A stretch of DNA of 64,000 bases from Paraspadella gotoi (taxonomy: Eukaryota; Chaetognatha), in assembly GCA_051294375.1 (NCBI GenBank), contig CM119264.1, positions 5,237,545-5,301,544 of the forward strand. The letters are read 5' to 3'. Position 1 is the stretch's first letter. Every line of letters begins with the position of its first letter. Below are positions 33,001 to 45,994 of this stretch, piece by piece. The notes beneath the pieces were generated by a model. That model saw only the letters and a program-made list of their open reading frames with translations. It searched no databases and was not told where the DNA came from. A program made the position numbers and the translations under genes.

Positions 33001-36000
33001 GCGCTGCCTGCTGAAGCATTTGGTAGGCCGAGCGTTTGAGCTTGAATCTCCAAAAAACCCGCGGCCAATTGCAGTGGGGGCCCGGCAGGCGGACGAAGGC
33101 TGCCTCGAACGGGACCGCATCAGAGGATGACGACCGTTTGATGCCCTTGAGGCGACAGAGACGTTCATTACGGCATCAGTCGGCGAAACGTCCTTTCGAA
33201 TAACGCCCGGCGTTTTCGGCGTTCAACGCCGCAGCGGGCAGGAACGCCGGCAGGCGTGGTAAGGCGTGGACTGGGGGAGGATTCTTATCTCCCCTCGTTC
33301 TCCGACGCCTCACGACGCAATCCATCATTGAAGAGGTCCCGGGTATTGCTCGTTCGCCGCAAAACTCCATTGAAATATCTGAACTCGGAATCTTGGGCGG
33401 ATCAAGCGGCGGGCGGAAAGCCAATCGGCTTTCCGTTCCAAACGCCACCGCCTCCTCGCATTCGCAGGTTCCGGTTCCGGCGGATGAATGCAACGTGTCG
33501 TCGAGAATATGGACGCCGACCTTCGTTGAAGAAACGTGACGGCGATTCATGGCAGTGGAATCGTCATGATCAATTCGACCGAGAGAGATGGACACTTGAG
33601 GAAGGAGGTTGAATCAGACTTGTTGGTAGTAGAGGGCTCAATGACGGGGGGGAGGATGACTGTAGCCGACGAGCGCGAACACTCGGCGCTGGACGCGATG
33701 TTTGTATGAAGGGCGTATGAACGTTGATACAGGTCTCTCTCACTTCCCAAGAACTCGTATTAACCGGCCCTCTGCAATCACTTCTTCTCTTCAATCTATC
33801 CATTCTCGTCCTACTTTGCGTTTCGGCGGCAGCGCAGCACACACGTCGTAGTCCGCCGATTTGCACCACAACTCTCTCAATCTATTCGACACTCCATGAT
33901 AGATTCGAAACTGGACAAAAATCCTGCGCACTTCCATCGACGACTCAATTTTTGTAATAATTCGTAGTTTTATTAGTTACATTCCATGCCGACGCGAGAC
34001 GCTTCATCAATAATCGAGCTAACCTTTTGAATCCCTCGTTGGCGACAAGATTGATGTTTGATTGAAACTCTGTTCTCTCGTCGATCCAGATGTAATTGGC
34101 GACGCCGTCCTGGAGATGCCGCAGCGGGCCGTACTGCGATTGCTGAGCAAGCGCCAAACCCAGGCTGGCAACTCCTGCTAACGATCCACATCTTCGTCGT
34201 CGATAGTTGTGCTGCCGATCAATCCGTCAACGCCGAAACGGGCGTCAAACGGGAAACATGGACGGGATCGGTTGCCAGCGGAAGATTCGAAGTCATCTTC
34301 AAAAAGAGTCTGGTGAGAAAGTTAAGGTGGACGACTAATAGGTCGGAGTTTGGTACGCAGCGCGTAGTCCGTCGTCGGATGGTTTGCAGCTGAAGGACAG
34401 GTTTTTCGCTGTTCAGTCCCGACCTTCCTTCTGCGCCTCATCGTTCATCCGTGGCTGCGGCGGATACGGAGCGGTCCTGTCGATCCTATGAAACTTATCA
34501 AACCCGATAAGAATACACGTGTCCGACATAGAATCTGGCCCGCGAACGAGCTGGCGGCATGCCCCGAGGAATTGTTGCCTGAGACGATCGAGGAACCCCT
34601 TCCCGACAAAAGTTCCAAGCCGTCGTCCATTCCATTGCTAAATCTCATCGTGGAACGAATGATTTCACAAGTTGCCTTAGAAGAGTGAATCTATCTCGCG
34701 TTGCCTCCGCGATGGTTTACTATCGTCGGGGCGGCCTTGGCGCGATCGTACGAAATCGCTAGCAGCTCCACCACCAGAGACCAGAACGACTGACAGATAG
34801 ACACTGTACAGTCGACGTTGAGAGGTTCTGAAAGGAATGAAACGTTGCAATTCACTGAAGGCGTCTGACTCGTCAGGAAAAAGAGTCATGTCCGCCGTGT
34901 AAAGAAAGGAGTTGTCGGATAATTCTCTGGATGGACCAAAGTTGGGGAGGTATCAGCACAGGCCGTCCTTGAAGTCGAGTCGATGACTTACTCTTTATCA
35001 GCCGCACTAGCGCGAGCTGAAATCTCGTCTTACAAACGAGCGGTGCGAAGTCGCACAAAGAGATCGCCAGAAAGGGGAGTTTCCTTGTATAAGGTCTTTC
35101 GGCACTCGAGGCTTCTCGACGTATTTATCTTGATTGCTGAGGGCGCTTATATCCTTCCGTTCCTATTCGATGTTTTCGCCCGGTCGTGATGAAGCATAAA
35201 AAGACTGCGTTGAAAGTTCGACAGGAAGAGCTTCGGCAGTGTAAGATTCGGTAGGCAGCCGACTAACGCAAAGACGAAGAAATAAAAACAAGTCCGAAAC
35301 CGGACTTCATATCTCAACTCCAGTTTGCGAGATAGTGAGAGCGGACAGTTATGCACATAACCATACGACGTGTTCCAAAATGAACCGACCGAAACGGCGT
35401 CGTCGCTAAAGTCGGGATCCTAATCGCAATGAAAGCAGTCCGAAGGCGCCGCCGGAGTCCTTACGTGCCGTCGGGAAGGCGATTGCAAGGCCTTCGACTG
35501 ATGGAACACGTCGATCCGTTCGACCCTGAGATCGACGCAGGATGGATCGATTCCTTTCCGGTGGAATCCGCAAAACTCCGCCGAGGATTAGCAGAGACGT
35601 TCGACGAAGCCTTTGAGCAGGTGATCCGCAAACGAAGACTTCTAATGTTTTGAAACTAGAGTTCGGCACGAAGTGGCACGTCTTGAATCCGTAACTGACT
35701 GGAACTAATTTCTCGCACATTGAAGACCACAAAATGAAATCGGTTATAGAAAATGGCGCAGAAGAGACGATGGCGCCGTCCAGAACGCCCTGGAGATGCT
35801 GACGACAAAAGTCTTCAGTAGAACGACGTCGGCTAAGGCCCGAAATGAAACGACTGTCCACTAAAGCCCAGGACTTGAGAAATGTCTGTAGTAATCTGAT
35901 GCCTGTTGAAGGATTAAAGAAGGCCCTATGGGGCAAAAGAATTAAAAAACATTTAGTGACAAAAAGAACTCAGCAAAAATATATATAAATCATTTTAAGT

Positions 36001-36449
36001 GTCCTTTCATTTTACTTGTTTCTGAAGCCCACATAATATACAAAAATAGAGATGCTTCTCGTTCATAGCAAAAGTCCACACAAAAAACCCAGCGATCACG
36101 GACAAAAAATAAAGATTCCGAGATATTCTGATAAAGAGTTTCTAATGCTCTGAAAAGAAACTAAAAACCCAGTGACAACGTTGAGACTGAAGATAAATTG
36201 TCCGGACGTGGCTGAACGAAATTGCGATTAAATCTTAATCGAATAACTAATACGGAAATATCACCCGGGCACAATCATGAAAATCAGCCTGTACACTGCC
36301 TTCGGAATTCTGTACCTTACGTCCACTAAACAAAAGAAAGAGCCTAAAGATGTCGTGTCGATCGCTAGAAGGAAGCAATTTCGATGTCAGTAATAAAGAA
36401 CAAAAGAGCAACGGGGAAAAGGTGAGGAGAAGGCTGGATTCCTCGCAAT
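30011..36449. other. Repeat-poor block with overlapping frames, unidentified
   Basis: About 6.4 kb almost free of microsatellites, with more balanced composition than its surroundings. Frames overlap heavily on both strands. The longest are minus 30376-31281 (301 codons), minus 31919-32542 (207) and minus 35406-35936 (176), plus many of 60-140 codons on both strands. At 31919-32542 two minus frames are long at once, and several loci are open on both strands. That suggests stop-poor composition (many TCG/CGA words) or an indel-damaged gene rather than several real genes. A minus frame around 32747-33160 reads smoothly as helical protein (KLKRSAYQMLQQ, VDETLDFITRDLTSAW) but matches no family I know. 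It could be a decayed mobile element or uncorrected long-read sequence. Confidence 0.35.
30376..31281 (-). CDS. Unidentified 301-codon ORF
   Basis: Longest uninterrupted frame in the block, starting at an ATG at 31281 on the minus strand. The product is basic, Ser/Phe/Arg/Leu-rich, with about ten Cys, no clear signal peptide, no repeat bias and no motif I recognise. A stretch reading VDEGNILYMITGKIGEYAINV looks protein-like. A 132-codon frame lies antisense at 30545-30943. Length alone makes it unlikely to be chance in ordinary sequence, but the surrounding block may be error-rich. I assign no function. Confidence 0.2.
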   Translation of the reverse strand: MFQATDFGRRYFPVPSADSGCPSTCRWLRCWSEFESTIRLTGPMVDGCNVIFFHRRCVISEIRRLQSLPETTPEMFFSSGCLLARDCLLASLFYVASKFSLGKIIIHNVAYSSHRSRLEFMFKIRSYFINWRFFVSSSRYSKYRVKKNRCFFSFFNIELLNSWIVSVDEGNILYMITGKIGEYAINVHDGLAESLFGYWDRRGQLQRLKPKNIRVFVAGVTPSSLRCVSRFSAHVLRARGIAGIVMSSRRINFFSFQRDLRQEASLDLIQLNASFAKCKKYFGLRLKLFSHCLFRVGRIGG

Positions 36450-37213
36450 ATTAGAGATAGTTATTTCGTACATCTTCTTAAAAAACCAACCTTGTTATTA
36501 CATCACTCTATCACCCTGCCATATTAACCACATCATTTATTCACCCATCTTCTATCACCCTTCATTCTTTCATCCATCATTTCGACAGGAAATCGAGTTC
36601 CAACGACGGCGTTTAGATGTTGATTTCGCCGGATCTCTCCGGGATTTCATTTACCTGTCCGTCGTCGTCGTCGTCGTCGAGTCGAGATCTCCGCTGCGTC
36701 GTCGTCGTCTCATCTGGTGCGGGAAACGTCTTCTTGTCGATGTTTATTGTCACTTCATTAAATTCCTCTCGTCACCGGTCATTTTTGTTATTAATAGTTG
36801 CCATAAATGACGTCGTCATATAGTCGCCCATCCAATTCGTTCATCATCCATCATCATTATTATCTTCGCGCTTCATCTCAACTGAGTTCACGTCATGTAT
36901 TCATACCTGAAGCCTCGTTGTCATCAGCGAAACGTCATCTTTGTCGTCGCAAATGACATAAATCAAATTTTAAATTACTGTCGTCGTCTGTTGTCATCAT
37001 TGTCATGGTTACTATCTATTATCACCATCTCGGTGTCGGTCGTCAATTAATAACAATCACTCAATTATCGTCGTCGCGTCGTCGTCGTCGTCGTCCGTTG
37101 TCTCTCTTCTAATTCCCTCTATCACATCTCGATTCCCTTTTTTTTTTTGCTTCCATAATTAATTTTTTGTTTTCTCATTCCTTGGTCAATATATTCTCTC
37201 TCTCTCTCTTACT

Positions 37214-37281
<68 letters not shown>

Positions 37282-40200
37282 GTCCTCCTTCACTCTCTCT
37301 CTTAGTTCTCTCAATAGTAAAGAACACCCCAATTCTCAGAGTACAAACGAAGAGACTTTGTAAATTGTCTTTTCGTTGAAAAGAAAGCGAAAAACCAAGT
37401 AAAACATTTTCTTTTTTCCATAAAAGAAACCACGACGACGACGACGATGACAGAGACGACGACCAAGACGACGACGCCGACAAAGCCTTGACATTAGATG
37501 CCATAGAAGATTATCAATCTTTTCCCAAAAGTTTTCATCTTTTAGTTCTTAAAGTCAAATTCTCCTCGCCAGTTTTCAATCGTAGGCTTCTCCTTTGAAT
37601 TTTTACATCCGCTAATTTTACCAGAGGTTTTTTTGGAGATTGCCTCACCTGCATGTCCATAGTAGATTTCTTCATATGCTTTTGCTATCCTGCCTCCCTC
37701 TAATAGGTTTCTATGTTAGCCATAACCGCCCCACGCGATTTAAAAGATGTTCCATCTCTAGTCTCTACCAAGCGCATATTGATCAATAATCCCTTCACAT
37801 GCGCTTTCCACTTTCGAGATTACGCCGACCACCCTCGTTCTCACCAACATCCCATCTTTGCTCTCTTTTTTTTATATCTTCAATTCACACTTTTCAAACC
37901 TTCCTATTCTTCCATTCTCACTCTTATATTTCACATCATCACTTTTACTCCGTCCCCCCTTTTTACTCACCAATCTCAACACCCAATTCTAATTTCCTTT
38001 TATCTTTTTCCTTTTGTTACGCCCACTTTTCACTCTTCCGCCCTCTCATTTAGTTAACCCAGTTTTTTACACTACCCCAACTAAAGTTTGAGGATGACAG
38101 CGACTCGCACCAGCTTGCGAAACACATCCAGTCTCACGTTCCACCCCATTTTTTTACTCTCACTCTCTCACTTCCCACTCCGGCGTCGACTTATTTTCTC
38201 GAATTATACCCCACCCAGATCTGCGAAAGAAGTCACAATTGCACTCACCGTTCTTTTTTCGGACACTTCGCCGCCGAGACGCGCATACTGGGCGTGGCTT
38301 GATTCAAGGAATTGTCTGGGGCGGCCCACGTGAAAGGGATCGATACTTCGGTTCCCCTGCCGCGATGTCACGATCCATTTGCTCTTCAGTTCGGTTTTTT
38401 TGTCGTCGCGCGACGTGTACCACACTTTTGAATATTTGTCATTCGTGTATCAGTTTACGAGAGGTGCGAACGACGATTCAGCTGCACGTCAAAGTGACGT
38501 GACCCCCTTCCAGCGGATGCGAATGCTCAATCTCATTAGCCAGCGATGCAATGCAAGTAAACGATCCTCGCCCATTGTGCCTTCTCATAGGCGGCGCAGT
38601 AACTGCTCATTAGCTCGAAATGTGAGGCGTAACGACTGCCTTAGGTCACGTACGAAAGTTCGATACCCAACATAAGGTCTCATCCCTTTGCTCCTCGGCG
38701 ATATAAATTCTTAACGTCCTTTATCACATGCCGGTCATCCCCTTACCGATCACCTTCAGCAAAAAAGAAAAGACTGCATCATCTGTCTTTTACCTATGCG
38801 AGATAGTCCGCTTTCGACTTGTTACGTTCCTCCGTGCGCACTGCCCCCAATTGTTAATTTCCTTTTTCTTCAACATTCTGCCGCCTGCAACTCAAATCAT
38901 GGGACATAACCGAACACTATTGGTGTTGCACGTATGGCGCGAGCCGATCGGCTGTTCGCTAGCATGTAATCACACCTCATCTATCTGTGAAACCGCCATA
39001 GGCGACCACGATGAGGACCATCTGCACAGGATCATTTGACGGTGAATTTGCGACACGACGGCAGGATTATCGCGACGTTATACACAAGGGAGAAGGGAGA
39101 GAGAAAGACATAAAGACTGCGTTTCTAGTGTGAGGGTGTTTATTCGTCTAGTCAGCGCGCCAGATGCAACACAACTGAGATGTGTCTGCTGGGAGAAAGA
39201 AAAAGGAGTCTCAGGCGAAAGGAGAAAGGAAATAGTAAGAGGCGTGAATTAAATAAAAACAAATAAATATTTACAATTGTATGAGATAATAGCAGTAGAA
39301 ATATCTCTCCTCCTCTTCTCTATCACGGTTCACATCGCGACGGAGGTCGGTCTTCAATCACTCGCCTCGTCATCTCTCCCTCTCTCTCTCTCACTTCCTC
39401 GACCTCGGCTCTTCTTCCTCTCTCTCTCTCTCTAATTCTCCTCTCTCCTGGTATTCTCCTACAACATTATCCCAATCGTCTAACTTCTTTTCTCTCTTTT
39501 GCTTTATTTTTTCTCTTCCTCTTCGTTTCGACTTTTCTCCTCACATTTTTGGACTCTCGCTCCCAGTTTTTCGTTCAATCGCTGCCTTAGTTTTAGAAGT
39601 CCTTTCGAAGGTTGGGTGCAATACGTCTGTCGGGAAATTTTTTTTTTTCTCCTGGGCTATCGTCTTCGCTTGGACAAGTCTGCCTGTCACCTCTACTCAA
39701 TGTTCTTATTCCAGCCATATCTTTAGACATTCCTGTTAGATACAGGCGCTACAATCTGGTATGTTATCTTTGCTAACACGTCTCGCAGCCAATTCGTAAC
39801 CGGTCTGGGCTTTCGAACTCCAGGCCTTCGTCATCCATATATCTCTCTTACTTTCGCTTCGTTTCTCTACATCATCAAAGTTCTTTTATTGCGATCAGTT
39901 CAATATGGTCGTTAGATGTAACCTGCAGAAACCTCGCCCTTATCTTTTATCTTTGATTATGCATTTTCTCGTAAAAGATTTTACCATTCAGCGGAATTCG
40001 GATATTTTTAATTTTGGAATAATTTATTTTCCCTTAATCTAATTTGCGAAAATATTCGACAAGAGGAAAGCGATCCCTGTCTGCGTGAGCCTAAAGATTT
40101 TCCCGTAGCGAATGTTCAAAATGTGGTCCGTTTCATCCAGCAGATTTAGACGGTATGACATTTTCTAATGGTAGTAACTATTTCAAATTAGTAATTTGTG

Positions 40201-42715
40201 AAAAAAAATAAAAAATAAACATTGTCATATAACGTAATATATATAAATTTTTAATCATCACACATTAAATACTAAGGCGTAGTAAACATTCTAAATTTTA
40301 ACTTTAATTAAATTCTAAAGTGAGGAAACGGAACAAACATTTATTAATGAACATTTATGTAATAAAAAATTTATAATAAATTTTACAATTTACGCAGTAA
40401 GTACCTAAATCAAATAATGTTTAAAATTTCAAAACGTGTTTTTCAAAAAATTTTATTTTTTTGGGCGAGCACAATTTTTATAGGAATTCGGTCATATAAT
40501 TTTAAAAAGGTTGATCTAAAAAGGACAGACAATATCAAACTCCTTTTCTTTGAAGAAAAGTATTTCCTTCTAAATATCTCTTCATGAATATATAGATGGG
40601 TCCAATAATTACGGACAAGAAATGTTCTTTATTCTTATTTGAATAGTGTCGAAAAGAATGGGAGGATTTTCGTTTTATTCTAAAATGCAAATCGGTAAAC
40701 GTCAGTACCCATAATCATCGCAAAAAACTGGTACTCCTCTTCAATGTTAATAAACTAATCGCCTTTCTCCTATCTTGCCCTCACCTGACTCTTATGGACA
40801 GGACTTTGAGAGGATCGATAGTATATTAAAGACGTCTCTCTTGCTCCCTTCATCTTTGTGGCAGGAGCTTTCACGATCAAAGACTTAACATCACATTTCG
40901 ACAAGAGTCCTCGTTTTAATGACATTCTCCCGTAGGAGACCCGTGGCTGTGCCCCTATATCTCAACTATGAGTTGGTATAATATTCACACATTTTAGAGA
41001 GTCACTTCAAACTCGTCTATGAAAGTATGACCAGAGTACACCAAGTAAAGTATTGAGATAAGAGAAATGTAAAATAGAGAAGAGTTTAGATGAAATATGT
41101 ATAGACCCAAACTTAAGTGAGACGGAGAAAGAATATTATGATGATGATTGATTTAATATATTTATTCTTGCTGTCATCAATCACTTTTGATGGGATTCAA
41201 GATCTTGCAATCAATTAAGAAATATGCTTCATTTTTCTTCTCAAACTTTTTCCCGATTTTAATAGCAGAGACTAGGTACTTTTTCACATCACGATCTAAA
41301 CTTAAATTGGACGGCCTATTCTTGGCGTCGGACACTTAATAAAACACTAAAATTATTTTTTTTATAAATTGAATGTTCACACCGAAGTGGTATGCTAGAA
41401 GTGATATCATCGAGACTCTATGAATTGACTTTTTAGAAGTTGATTCACCGATGGTAACTGGTTTCACTTCACGGTTCATTGCTCCTCGAGACGTATCCAT
41501 TCACCCGGCTAGTTCTAACGAAATATTTTTTAAAAGTATTTGGTGAAAAGTAATGATATTATACTTATGAACTGTATTTATACCCGTTGAAACATAATTG
41601 AGAATATTACATACTCTTCTAGGTATTCATCTTCCCTACACTATCAAATCTATTACTGTACTTCAGATAAAATCATCACTCATTCTCTCACGTCATATAT
41701 CTTCTACTATAAACTGCAGTAGACCTCACAAAACGATCGCTCACACGCTTCCTATCTATTGCCGCAGACACGTGGCTCAAGCCACCGCACCGCGCGTTAT
41801 TCACGAATTGTGCGTGATTCGGCTTTTGCGTCTATCTTTGCCGCGAGGTCAGTGAGGCGCTCCCAACATTTTGTCACACAGTCGAGAAAGTTTCATCGAA
41901 AACTTAAAAAGAGAGAGACTACAACTCACAGAAACGTGAAAATGACCGGAAGTGGGTTTCGCCCATTGTCGTCGTCGAAAATAAATGATGGCCGTCGTCT
42001 TCGTCAACGCCGCGATACCGTCGCGGAGAGAGTGGGACATCGGGGGCGTCTCTGTGTCGCCAAGGTGTCGTTCCGAGTTGCGCGGCTACTTTTGTCTGCG
42101 TGTCGGCCAAGCTGAGCGTGATGAATATAGGGGCATGGAGAGAGTGTAGTGGAATGGTGGTGAAGGTAGAGGTCGTGTTGTATAAAGTTCCGCTCCTTGA
42201 GGAAGGGCACATTGGTAGAGCGCAGAGTTGTGGAAGGAAAGTGAGTGTGTGACTGTACCGTCGAACCGCGAGGTAAGGAGCGGATGAGTGAAAAATAGAA
42301 GGTGGATTTAAACCAGTGAAACTCTTGTCAGTCCCGACTCCCAAATCTTCTTGTTTGCGTTATAAATGAGTTTTCAAAGGCACACAGCCTGGCTGTCCAC
42401 GGGAAAAGAACCAAATAAAAATGACCATCGGGAGTAGATGGAAAGAGGCGAGGGACCGAGCGTGGAATCTAATGTAGGGAAAAAGTTAATTATAAAGGAA
42501 AGATTTGCACAAACGCGCTTCTACAATCAACTAACTGTGAAACAATGAAGGTGGATAAGTAATAGAAAAGAGCATACTACGTAATCGCAGCTTGTAAGAA
42601 GGTAATGGTAGAAGGACGGAGAGTGCAAATCCAGGGGGATTGAGAAGGCAACCAAGATGGCTACAAAGAATTAAAAAGAGAAAATTAAGAAGACAAGTAG
42701 CAAATAGAAGGCAAA
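36450..42715. repeat. Giant palindrome, left arm (noisy)
   Basis: Reverse complement of 43855-48110, in matching order. Anchors pair as follows: 36495 (CCTTGTTATTACATCACTC) with 48090; 36590 (GACAGGAAATCGAGTTCC) with 47985; 37500 with 46975; 37780 (TATTGATCAATAATCC) with 46720; 39080 (CACAAGGGAGA) with 45950; 40110 (AGCGAATGTTCAAA) with 45460; 41360 with 44815; 41942 (GACCGGAAGTGGGTTTCGCC) with 44430; 42600-42710 with 43860-43970. The left arm is longer and carries many inserted or changed bases, worst at 38.1-39.1 and 40.5-42.7 kb. ORFs inside are unreliable. Confidence 0.85.
37193..37281. repeat. (CT)n microsatellite
   Basis: Interrupted CT tract. Its mirror position in the right arm falls in the gap at 47089-47399. 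Confidence 0.9.
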
Positions 42716-43785
42716 GGAGAAGGCGAATGAGCGAGAAGTATGGCCAATCGCAATGAACAATCGACCCTAACAAGAGATAAGTCATTAGGGCAAAACACGG
42801 AGAAGTTGCTGGGGGCGCCCCAATGGAGAAAGACATGCACAGGTACTCTCCAAAAGTCTCAGAAGCAAAAGAGAAGGCGAATGGAAAGCCAATGAAGAAC
42901 CTCAAGACGATTCAAGCACTCACGTGCATGGAGAAGGCAGATTGCGAGAAGCTATATCTGGAAGGCCCACGAGGAGCTAGAAGTCCGAGGACCATTATTG
43001 GCGAGAGAGAGAGAGAGATTCTCGACACGAAGAAGATGGGAGAGAATGATGAATCGGAAGTACTTACAGCAGAGAATATATGAAACGGCAATAGAAGTAA
43101 GAAGCGATGGAGACAGAGCCACAAAACCATAGCGAGGCGAGAAAAAGCAACCGCGAGATTCGAGAAGCTTAATATGCAGCGCCTCTCACGAAGAAGTAGA
43201 AAAGCAAAAGTCGAGATAGGCGACGGAAACGAAGAAAAATTGATAGACTGTCAATATAGGACTAGGAAAGCATGAAACGAGAACAGGCAAGTAGAAGGCG
43301 CAAAAGACACACGAGTTAGAGTTAGCAAATGGAGAGAGGCGATAGGATGAGAGGCAATTGCGAAGATCAGCAAGATAAAGCGCCAAGGCTAGTAGAGGCA
43401 AGACATGGGAAGATTGACGCAATGCACCACCCCAAAAGTAGATAGGGAATAGAGTATAGCGCAATCGAGAGAGAGCCGAAGAAATCACTCGTCCAGAATG
43501 AAGAAAGGCTAGACATAGAGAGCAGGAGGCTACCTACTGATACACCCAAAAGTAGATCAGGCAATGGAGAAGGCGATTGCGCAGAAGGCAATTGAAGACC
43601 ATCTCAAGATGTCTAGTCACAGTGCCAAAGAAAAGGCGATGGTGGACGTGACGGAGGCAGCGACGGANNNNNNNNNNNNNNNNNNNNNNNNNCGATGAGA
43701 GACAATGAAGACCCAAAAGTTAGAAGGCAAAGAGAAGGCGATGGAAAGGCAATGAAGAACCAAGAGTAGAAGGCAATGGAGAAGA
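42700..43785. repeat. Purine-rich minisatellite, ~48-bp unit
   Basis: Degenerate tandem units built on GAAGGCAAAGGAGAAGGCGATGG followed by AAAGGCAATGAAGACCCAAAAGTA. They are cleanest at 43700-43785 and strongly decayed to the left. A 25-N gap lies at 43668-43692. The reverse-complement unit continues at 43796-43865, so the palindrome turns inside this array. Confidence 0.75.
43668..43692. other. 25-N gap near the palindrome centre
   Basis: Placeholder-sized gap about 100 bp from the turn point. Confidence 0.9.
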
Positions 43786-44639
43786 TCTCTCTCGTCCTTC
43801 TCCTTTGCCTTCTACTCTTGGGTCTTCATTGCCTTTTCCATCGCCTTCTCCTTTGCCTTCTATGCTACTTGTCTTCTTAATTTTCTTCTTTTAATTCTTT
43901 GTAGCCATCTTGGTTGCCTTCTCAATCCCCTTTGGCATTGCACTCTCCGTCCTATCTACATTACCTTCTACAATGTCGATACGTAGTATGCTCTTTTCTA
44001 TTACTATCACCTTCATTGTTATCACAATTAGTTCTAACCCGTTTTCCAAATCTTTCCTCTTTTCTCACCAATTAATTCCACAGTCCCTTCGCCTCTTTCC
44101 ATCATCCCATTCATTTTTATTTGGTTCTTTTTCCCCCAGTTTCCTTAACTCATTTCCAAACAAAGATTTGGGTCGAAAGATTTCACTGGTAAATCCACCT
44201 TCTATTTTCACTCATCCGCCCTTACCCTCCTTCCGACGGTACAGTCACACACTCACTTCCTTCCACCCTCTCTCCCTGTCCCTCCCCCACGCTCACCACC
44301 TCCACCTCACCCATCTCCGCCCATCCTATTCTCCGCTCCCGACGCGTCCGACATCGACGACCTTGCCACGCCCCCTTCCCATTTCCGGTTCCGGCGTCGC
44401 GCCAACATTTTCGAACGACAATGGCGAAACCCACTTCCGGTCATTTTCACTTTCTTTTTTTCTCTCTCTTTTAAGTTTTCGAGATTTCTCCTTGAAAATG
44501 GGAGCGGCGGCGAAAAAGCGAATCACCCCATAACCCGGCGGTGAAAATTGGCATAAGAAGCTGTGAGCGATCGTTTTGTGGTTCTGCTTTATGTGACTTT
44601 CGTATGAGTATGATTTTCTATCATATATTTATTTGAATG

Positions 44640-45440
44640 AATACCTAAATATATATATTGTTAACGTATAAAGTTATAAACTATTTTAACAATACTATAA
44701 AATATTTTAGATACGTATATATTAAGGCGTAGTGAAAGTTACATACGAAAATTCTAAAAGTCAATTATGAACAACATACCATCAGTGAACATTAATTTAT
44801 AAAAAAAATTAATTTTATGTTTTTTAATTTTCGCAGTAGGCTATATTTATATATAGTACTATCCTTATAAAATCGAAAAATTTCAAAATAAGCTTTTCTT
44901 AATTTTGATTGCAGATTTGAATTCCTCATCAAAAGTTGATAAAAGAAAATATAAATCATTTTTAAAAATTCTTTCATTAAGTGGGTTAAAAATTGAAAAA
45001 ACTATATTTAATATATAAAAAATTATTTTTCAACTTAAAATATAGCTTTTTCTAATTTTTGACCCACTTAATGAAGGAATTTTTCAAAAAGAGTTATATT
45101 TCTTTTTATCAACTTTTTATGACGAATCCAAATCTGCCAAAAAAAATTTAGAAAAAACTTTTTTGAAATTTTAACATTTATTGATTTAGTACTACTGCGT
45201 AAATTGTAAAATTTATTATAAATTTTTTTATTACATAAATGTTCATTAATATAATGTTGTTCGTTCCTCACTTTTAGAATTTTAATTAAAGTTAAATTTA
45301 GAAATTTTACTACGCCTTAGTATTTATGTGTGATGATTAAATTTATATATATGTACGTTATATGACAAGTTATTTTATTTTTCACAAATTACTAATTTGA
45401 AATTAAGTTACTACCATAGAAAATGTCATACTCTAAATCT
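44640..45440. mobile_element. A+T-rich foldback (MITE-like) element
   Basis: Two arms of about 350 bp are imperfect inverted repeats: 44640-44995 and 45045-45440, turning near 45025. Paired words include TTAAGGCGTAGT (44728) with ACTACGCCTTAGT (45310), AATTCTAAAAGT with ACTTTTAGAATTTT, GTTGATAAAAGAAA with TTTCTTTTTATCAAC, and TTCATTAAGTGGGT with ACCCACTTAATGAA. There is no coding capacity. The layout fits a non-autonomous foldback or hairpin DNA element. No target-site duplication was established. Confidence 0.6.
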
Positions 45441-45994
45441 GAAACGGACACATTTGAACATTCGCTACGGGAAATCTTTCAGCTCACGCAGACAGGGATC
45501 GCTTTCTCTTGTCGAATATTTCGCAAATAGATTAAGGAAAATAAATATTCCATTAAAAATATCTCGATTCCTGAATTAAATTTTTACGAGAAAATACATA
45601 ATCAANNNNNNNNNNNNNNNNNNNNNNNNNNNNNNNNNNNNNNNNNNNNNNNNNNNNNNNNNNNNNNNNNNNNNNNNNNNNNNNNNNNNNNNNNNNNNNN
45701 NNNNNNNNNNNNNNNNNNNNNNNNNNNNNNNNNNNNNNNNNNNNNNNNNNNNNNNNNNNNNNNNNNNNNNNNNNNNNNNNNNNNNNNNNNNNNTTTTATG
45801 CATTCCATCATTATTTTTGTTTTATTTATCAGCTTCTCATTCTCTTCGCAGAATCCCTTTGTTCTTTCTCCCACACACATCTAGTTATTGATCTGCCGCT
45901 ACAGACGATACCCAACTCCCTGAAGTCTTTTCCTCTCTCCCTCTCCCTTGTGAAAACGGCTGCGGGAAATTACGCGTGCAGATGGTATGTGAAA

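Noticed and set aside
35406-35936. 176-codon minus frame and its 74-codon plus partner
   Set aside because: Both strands look equally protein-like; no motif; within the unidentified block, so noted only there.
38088-39039. Several 70-100-codon plus frames
   Set aside because: This stretch is a degraded inverted copy of 45.96-46.29 kb and the gap beside it; frames differ between the copies.
42000-43600. CRISPR-like spaced repeats in the GAAGGC region
   Set aside because: Eukaryotic purine minisatellite with contiguous degenerate units and no constant repeat-spacer alternation.
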